In this document: positions 7,234 through 11,047 of the stretch, one piece after another
How the letters are laid out: the number at the start of each line of letters is the position of its first letter
Numbering within the stretch: the stretch's first letter is position 1
Assembly (NCBI GenBank): GCA_013695575.1
Contig: JACDAF010000210.1
Coordinates: forward strand, 1-11,047
Direction of reading: 5' to 3'
Origin: Chloroflexota bacterium
GTDB lineage: Bacteria > Chloroflexota > Limnocylindria > P2-11E
DNA: 11,047 bases
The notes under the pieces: generated by a model
What the model was told of the DNA's origin: nothing
The model's input: only the letters and a program-made list of their open reading frames with translations
Databases searched by the model: none
Position numbers and translations under genes: made by a program

Positions 7234-7254
7234 CGGCTCGGCCGGGCCGAGCCG
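7234..7254. repeat. Perfect 10-base inverted repeat between serA and the acidic gene
   Basis: CGGCTCGGCC (7234-7243) and GGCCGAGCCG (7245-7254) are exact reverse complements with one base between them; as RNA they form a nine-pair stem with a three-base loop. It lies 53 bases past the serA stop in the - strand transcript, in a 129-base gap (7179-7307). No T-run follows on the - strand, so it may be a terminator without a U-tract, an RNA-stabilising hairpin or a protein-binding palindrome. Nothing else is recognisable in this gap. Confidence 0.5.
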
Positions 7255-7307
7255 CAGCGGTCGTGAACGAGCCGGCACGATTCAGTCGAGCCGGTCGCGG
7301 GCCCCGA

Positions 7308-8972
7308 TCAGACGAGCGCCGCGCCCTGCGGCACGCCAAGCCGGGCGGTGCGCACCTCGGCGACGTCCGCGAAGGAGCCGATCTGCTCGCGGACGGCGTC
7401 CGGCACGGGATCGTCGAGGGTGAGGATCATGAGCGCGGCGCCACGCGGGTGGAGCCGGCCGACCTGCATGGACGAGATGTTCACGTCGTTCTCGCCGAGG
7501 AGCGTGCCGACCCGGCCGACGAGGCCGGGCTTGTCGTGGTGCTTGGTGAGGAGCAGGTGTCCCTCGATCGGCACGTCGACCCAGAATCCGTCGATGTAGA
7601 CGATTCGCGGCTCGCCCTGCACCAGCGTCCCGCGGACCTCCGTGCCGCCGACGCGCACGGTGAGCAGGGTCGCGTAGCGGTCGACCTCGGCCTCGCGGCG
7701 CTCGGCGACGTCCAGTCCTCGCTCCCGCGCGATCGCCATCGCGTTGACAAGGTTCACCCGCTGCTCGCTGAACGACTCCAGGAGGCCTTTGGCAGCCGAG
7801 GCGCGCAACGGCTCGGGATCGAGCTCGAGGAGTGCGCCGGAGTAGCGGAGCTCCACCGCGTCCGGACGGCTCTCCAGAAGCTGGGCCGCGAGCGATCCGA
7901 GACGTTCGGCGAGACGGACCCACGCGGCGCCACCGACCTCGTCGGACGGTGGCCGCGGCGCGTTCACCGCGTCACGCGCCGGGCGGCCGTCGAGCACGTC
8001 CAGGATCTGCTTGACCACGTCAACGGCGACGTTCGTCTGCGCCTCGCGCGTCGATCCGGCGATGTGCGGTGTGAGCACGGTCCGGGGCGCCCTGCGGATG
8101 CGCGCGTCGGCAGGCAGCGGCTCCGTGGCGAACACGTCGAGCGCCGCGCCCGCGATGGCCCCCCTCTCGAGCGCGTCGGCCAGAGCGTCGACGTCGATGA
8201 CCTCGCCGCGGGAGCAGTTCACGACGACCGCGGTCCGCTTCATCTTCGCGAGCGCACCCGCGTCGATGAGCCCGCGCGTCCGCTCGGTGAGAGGCGTGTG
8301 CAGGGAGACGACGTCCGCGGTCGCCAGGAGGTCGTCGAGCTCGACGAGGGTGGCACCGAGCCCTCGCGCGACGGCCTCCGTCGCGAACGGGTCGTGGGCG
8401 ATGATCTGCATCTCGAAGCCCGCGGCGCGACGGGCGACCAGGCTGCCCACGCGTCCGATCCCAATGAGCCCGAGCATCTTGCCGCGCAGCTCGGACCCCA
8501 TGAAATTCGTGCGAGTCCAGTGCTGCGCGCGGATGCTCGCGTCGGCCGCCGGGATGCTGCGGAGGAGCGCGAGCACGAGCGCCAGGGCATGCTCAGCCGC
8601 GGCGACGACGTTGCCGAACGGCGCGTTCACGACGTACACGCCGCGCGCCGTCGCCGCAGGGACATCGATGTTGTCGATTCCGACTCCAGCGCGGCCGACG
8701 ACCATTAGATCCGGCGCCGCGTCGAGCACGCGCGCCGTCACTCTCGTCTCGCTGCGCACCACGAGCGCGGACGCGCCCGCGAGGATCGAGGTGAGCTCCG
8801 ACTCAGGGAGGCCCTTCGTGACCCGCACGTCGCACCGACCGTGCAGGAGGTCGATCCCCTCCTGCGCGATCGGGTCCGCGACGACGACGATGGGCTTCGG
8901 GCTAGCGACGGGACGCGACCGGCGTGCGCGCCGGTGGCTGCGTGGCTTCCGCGTAGGCGCGGAGTGCCGCAC
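7308..8972 (-). CDS. serA: D-3-phosphoglycerate dehydrogenase
   Basis: Oxidises 3-phosphoglycerate to 3-phosphohydroxypyruvate with NAD, the first step of the phosphorylated serine pathway, in the cytosol. Numbered from the GTG at 8972 (554 residues): substrate domain start D-P-I-A-Q-E-G-I-D-L-L (33-43); G-R-A-G-V-G-I-D-N-I-D (93-103); NAD loop G-I-G-R-V-G (171-176); catalytic Arg255 in N-C-S-R-G-E, Glu284 in T-E-P-L-P and His303 in P-H-I-A-G-S-T; an intervening (ASB) domain about 340-470; and a C-terminal ACT domain (about 475-550, H-H-D-K-P-G-L-V-G-R-V-G). This is the long form, as in Bacillus and mycobacteria, whose ACT/ASB parts often mediate serine control. The homologous region begins near residue 27. 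The only usual start codon ahead of it is the GTG at 8972, giving an Arg-rich extension that overlaps the aminotransferase gene by 71 bases. The exact start is therefore uncertain. Confidence 0.95.
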   Translation of the reverse strand: MRHSAPTRKPRSHRRARRSRPVASPKPIVVVADPIAQEGIDLLHGRCDVRVTKGLPESELTSILAGASALVVRSETRVTARVLDAAPDLMVVGRAGVGIDNIDVPAATARGVYVVNAPFGNVVAAAEHALALVLALLRSIPAADASIRAQHWTRTNFMGSELRGKMLGLIGIGRVGSLVARRAAGFEMQIIAHDPFATEAVARGLGATLVELDDLLATADVVSLHTPLTERTRGLIDAGALAKMKRTAVVVNCSRGEVIDVDALADALERGAIAGAALDVFATEPLPADARIRRAPRTVLTPHIAGSTREAQTNVAVDVVKQILDVLDGRPARDAVNAPRPPSDEVGGAAWVRLAERLGSLAAQLLESRPDAVELRYSGALLELDPEPLRASAAKGLLESFSEQRVNLVNAMAIARERGLDVAERREAEVDRYATLLTVRVGGTEVRGTLVQGEPRIVYIDGFWVDVPIEGHLLLTKHHDKPGLVGRVGTLLGENDVNISSMQVGRLHPRGAALMILTLDDPVPDAVREQIGSFADVAEVRTARLGVPQGAALV

Positions 8973-10095
8973 TGATCGCGACGCCCTGCTCGACAGGCTG
9001 GTTGAACCCGCGGAGCGTGAGCTCGAGCGCGCTGAAGAACGAGAGCATGTCCTGGATCGTCACGAAGCCCATGTGCCCGACCCGGGCGATCTGGCCCTCG
9101 AGTCGGCCCTGACCGCCGGCGATGATCGTGTCGTGTTCCTCGCGCAGCACCCGGATGAGGTTGCGGGAGTCGAGACGAGTCGGCATCCGGAACGCGGTGC
9201 AGGTAGGCGAGGCGAACGCCTCGTCGGCGAAGATCGCGAGGTTCAGGGCCTGCAGGCCACGGCGCGTCGCGAACGCGAGATCGCGATGACGCTTGACGAT
9301 AGAGTCGAGGCCTTCCTCTGCCATGAGGCGCAGGCTCTCTTGGAGGGCGATGTACACGGTGACGGCCGGGGTCGCCGGCGTCGCGCCCTTCTCGAGCTGT
9401 GCCTTGTAGGTCTGCAGGTTGAAGTAGGCCTTTGGCAGGTTCGACCGGTCGAACGCCTTCCAGGCGCGCTCGCTCATCGTGATCATGGACACGCCAGGAG
9501 GCGCGCCCCACGCCTTCTGCGCGGCGGTGACGAGCACATCGATGCCCCAGTCGTCGACGTCGAGATCGACGGCGCCGGCGCCGGACACGGAGTCGACGAC
9601 GAGCAGCTTCCCGGACTCACGGACGACAGCGGCGATCTCCTTGAGCGGGTTGAGGACGCCGGTCGACGTCTCGTTGTGCGTCACGAAGACCGCCTTCGAA
9701 CCGTCTTTGCCCCTCTCCCGAGCGAGGTCGTCGCGGACGACGTCAGGGTCGACCGCGCGGCCCCACGGCACCTCGACACGCCGCGCGTCGACCCCGTAGG
9801 CGCGGAGGATCTGGTGGAAGCGCTCGCCGAAGGCGCCGTTGACGAAGACGACGACCTTGTCTCCGCTCGACAGCGTGTTCGCGACCGCAGCCTCCATCGC
9901 TCCGGATCCCGACGCCGTCAGGAGGAACACGTCCCCCCGCGTGCGCAGGAAGTCCTGCAGCGCGCGGGTCATTCCCGCGAGCAGGGCCGCGAACTCGGGT
10001 CCGCGGTGGTTGATGAGCGGGCGCGCGGAGGCGGAAAGCACCGCCTGAGGTACGAATGTTGGGCCGGGGATCCGTAGGTTCTGGGGGCGGTACAT
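8902..10095 (-). CDS. Class V aminotransferase (alanine/serine-glyoxylate aminotransferase family)
   Basis: A 397-residue PLP-dependent enzyme of the alanine-glyoxylate/serine-pyruvate aminotransferase family. The N-terminus N-L-R-I-P-G-P-T-F-V-P matches the family. Other signs are T-A-S-G-S-G-A-M-E-A (60-69), H-N-E-T-S-T-G-V (140-147), Asp168 in V-V-D-S-V-S-G for the PLP pyridine nitrogen, Lys194 in A-A-Q-K-A-W-G as the Schiff-base lysine, and Arg338 in R-V-G-H-M-G for the substrate carboxylate. The ATG at 10095 has a good Shine-Dalgarno, so longer upstream in-frame starts are rejected. It is the first gene of a - strand pair with serA. That neighbour suggests it may act as the phosphoserine aminotransferase, converting 3-phosphohydroxypyruvate to phosphoserine. 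Transamination between serine or alanine and glyoxylate is the alternative. The last dozen residues are Pro/Arg-rich and lie in the overlap with serA. Confidence 0.92.
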   Translation of the reverse strand: MYRPQNLRIPGPTFVPQAVLSASARPLINHRGPEFAALLAGMTRALQDFLRTRGDVFLLTASGSGAMEAAVANTLSSGDKVVVFVNGAFGERFHQILRAYGVDARRVEVPWGRAVDPDVVRDDLARERGKDGSKAVFVTHNETSTGVLNPLKEIAAVVRESGKLLVVDSVSGAGAVDLDVDDWGIDVLVTAAQKAWGAPPGVSMITMSERAWKAFDRSNLPKAYFNLQTYKAQLEKGATPATPAVTVYIALQESLRLMAEEGLDSIVKRHRDLAFATRRGLQALNLAIFADEAFASPTCTAFRMPTRLDSRNLIRVLREEHDTIIAGGQGRLEGQIARVGHMGFVTIQDMLSFFSALELTLRGFNQPVEQGVAISAALRAYAEATQPPARTPVASRR

Positions 10096-10102
10096 GAAAC
10101 CG

Positions 10103-10108
10103 TCTCCT
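10103..10108 (-). promoter_or_regulatory. Ribosome binding site deciding the aminotransferase start
   Basis: On the - strand this reads AGGAGA, seven bases before the ATG at 10095. It selects that ATG over in-frame starts further upstream, up to 10278, which would run antisense through the rpe start. Confidence 0.7.
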
Positions 10109-10163
10109 ATCTGGTGTGACGCCGGGCCGACTGCTGGTGGGCTCAGGCGGTCGCTGCTCCTCG

Positions 10164-10169
10164 TATGAT
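10164..10169 (+). promoter_or_regulatory. Possible -10 box for rpe
   Basis: TATGAT matches five of six bases of the sigma-70 -10 consensus, in the 116-base gap between the divergent aminotransferase and rpe genes. It would give a leader of about 35 bases. No good -35 box is seen 16-18 bases upstream, so it is tentative. No equally good -10 box was found for the opposite direction. Confidence 0.35.
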
Positions 10170-10200
10170 GCCCGCGCTTCCTCCCGCGGTCCACTTTTCT

Positions 10201-10206
10201 GGGGGA
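10201..10206 (+). promoter_or_regulatory. Ribosome binding site deciding the rpe start
   Basis: GGGGGA lies five bases before the ATG at 10212 and supports it over an earlier in-frame start at 10116, which would add 32 residues with no family match. Confidence 0.65.
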
Positions 10207-10211
10207 CATCG

Positions 10212-10865
10212 ATGAAGCTGGCCCCGTCGATCCTGTCGGCCGATTTCTCCGCCCTGGGCGATGCCGTGGAGGCCGCACAGGCCGCTGGCGCGGACTGGCT
10301 CCATGTGGACGTTATGGACGGCCACTTCGTCCCGAACCTCACGTTCGGGCCGAAAATGGTCGCTGACCTTCGCAGGCGCACCCATCTGCCGCTCGACGTC
10401 CACCTGATGATCGAAGAACCCGAGGGGTGGATCGAGCGCTACGCCGACGCGGGCGCCGATTACCTCACGATCCACATCGAAACGGTGGCGAACCCACGCC
10501 GGGCGCTCGACGCCATTCGCCGCGCCGGTCCCAAGCCCGGCCTCACGCTCCGCCCGGAGACCCCGGTGGAGCGGCTCATCGAGCACCTCGGCCACCTCGA
10601 CCTCGCGCTCGTCATGAGCGTGCGGCCGGGCTTCGGCGGTCAGTCGTTCATCGCGTCGTCGCTCGAGCGGGTGGGTGCGGTCCGTGCGGCTCTTGACGAG
10701 CGGCGTCTCGCGGCGGAGCTCGAGGTCGACGGGGGTATCAAAGCCGAGAACGCGAGGGCTGTGGCCGAGGCGGGGGCGACCGTGCTCGTCGCCGGCTCAG
10801 CGGTGTACCAGGACCCGCATGGGCCGGCCGCGGCGATCCGGGCCCTCCGCGACGCCGCCGGCTAG
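10212..10865 (+). CDS. rpe: Ribulose-phosphate 3-epimerase
   Basis: Interconverts D-ribulose 5-phosphate and D-xylulose 5-phosphate in the pentose phosphate (or Calvin) pathway, in the cytosol. It has 217 residues, close to the usual 220. The TIM-barrel signatures are all present: A-P-S-I-L-S-A-D-F (4-12); H-V-D-V-M-D-G-H-F-V-P-N (31-42) with metal/catalytic His31 and Asp33; D-V-H-L-M (62-66) with His64; P-G-F-G-G-Q-S-F (139-146) for phosphate binding; and E-V-D-G-G-I (171-176) with Asp173. Two positions that are commonly Asn in the family are Arg here: residue 114 in L-R-P-E-T-P and residue 138 in M-S-V-R-P-G. The gene stands alone, divergent from the aminotransferase-serA operon, and ends 17 bases from the opposing metallopeptidase gene. 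Confidence 0.96.
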   Translation: MKLAPSILSADFSALGDAVEAAQAAGADWLHVDVMDGHFVPNLTFGPKMVADLRRRTHLPLDVHLMIEEPEGWIERYADAGADYLTIHIETVANPRRALDAIRRAGPKPGLTLRPETPVERLIEHLGHLDLALVMSVRPGFGGQSFIASSLERVGAVRAALDERRLAAELEVDGGIKAENARAVAEAGATVLVAGSAVYQDPHGPAAAIRALRDAAG

Positions 10866-10882
10866 CACGTACATCAGCTCGC

Positions 10883-11047
10883 TCAGTCCGCATCGCCGAG
10901 CCCGAGCTCGCCGAGGCGCTCGTCGCTTATCCCGAAGTGGTGCGCGACCTCATGCACGACCGTGTCGCGGACGATGTCCGCTTGCCGCCGCGGCGACGTC
11001 GTCATCCGCTCGATCGGTCTGCGGAAGATCGTGATGCGGTCGGGCAC
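10883..11047 (-). CDS. Zincin-like metallopeptidase family protein, C-terminal part (cut by window)
   Basis: The - strand frame is open from the window edge to TGA at 10883-10885, giving the last 54 residues of the protein. It contains V-V-H-E-V-A-H-H-F-G-I-S-D-E-R-L, an HExxH zinc motif with the His-Phe-Gly-Ile sequence typical of the small possible-metallopeptidase family (PF06262, formerly DUF1025). The preceding R-I-T-I-F-R-R-P-I-E-R and R-D-T-V sequences also fit that family. These proteins are usually about 110-150 residues, so roughly half is missing to the right. Substrates are unknown. It is convergent with rpe, with a 17-base gap that holds no terminator I can see. Confidence 0.85.
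   Translation of the reverse strand: MPDRITIFRRPIERMTTSPRRQADIVRDTVVHEVAHHFGISDERLGELGLGDAD

Noticed and set aside
7263..8708. 481-codon open frame on the + strand
   Set aside because: It is antisense to serA. Its product is rich in Arg, Asp, Glu and Val with no fold pattern, as expected from the complementary frame of a GC-rich gene.
8011..10077. 688-codon open frame on the + strand
   Set aside because: It runs antisense across serA and the aminotransferase, both of which carry complete catalytic motifs. Its product is low-complexity Ser/Arg/Ala with no recognisable domain.
10116..10211. 32-residue N-terminal extension of Rpe
   Set aside because: The family begins at M-K-L-A-P-S-I-L-S; the ATG at 10212 has a good ribosome site, and a likely -10 box lies inside the supposed extension.
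10096..10278. 61-residue N-terminal extension of the aminotransferase
   Set aside because: The ATG at 10095 has AGGAGA at seven bases and the homologous N-terminus begins just after it; the extension is antisense to rpe.
1..11047. Mobile element, CRISPR, toxin-antitoxin or defence system
   Set aside because: No transposase, integrase, repeat array, short toxin-antitoxin pair or defence-domain protein is visible. All gene products except one fit known housekeeping or envelope families, and composition is uniform.

Overview
This is a GC-rich, densely packed bacterial chromosome segment with nine recognisable genes and one hypothetical gene; both end genes are cut by the window edges. No gene-free stretch exceeds about 130 bases. 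I see no tRNA, rRNA, CRISPR array, insertion sequence, integrase or phage gene, and base composition looks even throughout. The source is probably a high-GC Chloroflexota relative (for example Limnocylindria-like) or another high-GC Terrabacteria lineage. That rests on gene style, frequent GTG starts and a class V aminotransferase paired with serA where serC might be expected. It is an inference with low confidence.

Left region, bases 1-5411, + strand: a cell-envelope block. It starts with the C-terminal transpeptidase domain of a class B penicillin-binding protein. After a 105-base gap comes a tight three-gene operon: a MoxR AAA+ ATPase, a DUF58 protein and a TgpA-like membrane transglutaminase. 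The second and third genes start with GTG 2 bases after, and 14 bases before, the preceding stop, so translational coupling is likely. MoxR-DUF58-transglutaminase is a known conserved set with poorly defined function, thought to assist assembly or remodelling of envelope proteins.

Middle region, 5412-7307: an extended SDR (NAD-dependent epimerase/reductase family) on the + strand meets, tail to tail with a 27-base overlap, a - strand pair. That pair is a small acidic hypothetical protein followed by an SRPBCC-fold protein. A 129-base spacer with a perfect GC-rich inverted repeat separates it from the next - strand operon.

Right region, 7308-11047: a - strand pair made of a class V aminotransferase (first in the transcript) and D-3-phosphoglycerate dehydrogenase. 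Together they could supply the first two steps of phosphorylated serine biosynthesis. Diverging from them is ribulose-phosphate 3-epimerase (rpe, + strand), which converges on the C-terminal end of a small HExxH metallopeptidase (- strand), too short to be listed by a simple ORF cutoff.

Overall the window is mostly housekeeping. I found no convincing undescribed system. The points most worth a second look are the phosphoglycerate dehydrogenase start, the serA-aminotransferase pairing, the unknown acidic protein/SRPBCC pair, the PBP-MoxR-DUF58-transglutaminase neighbourhood, and several substitutions at normally conserved motif positions.
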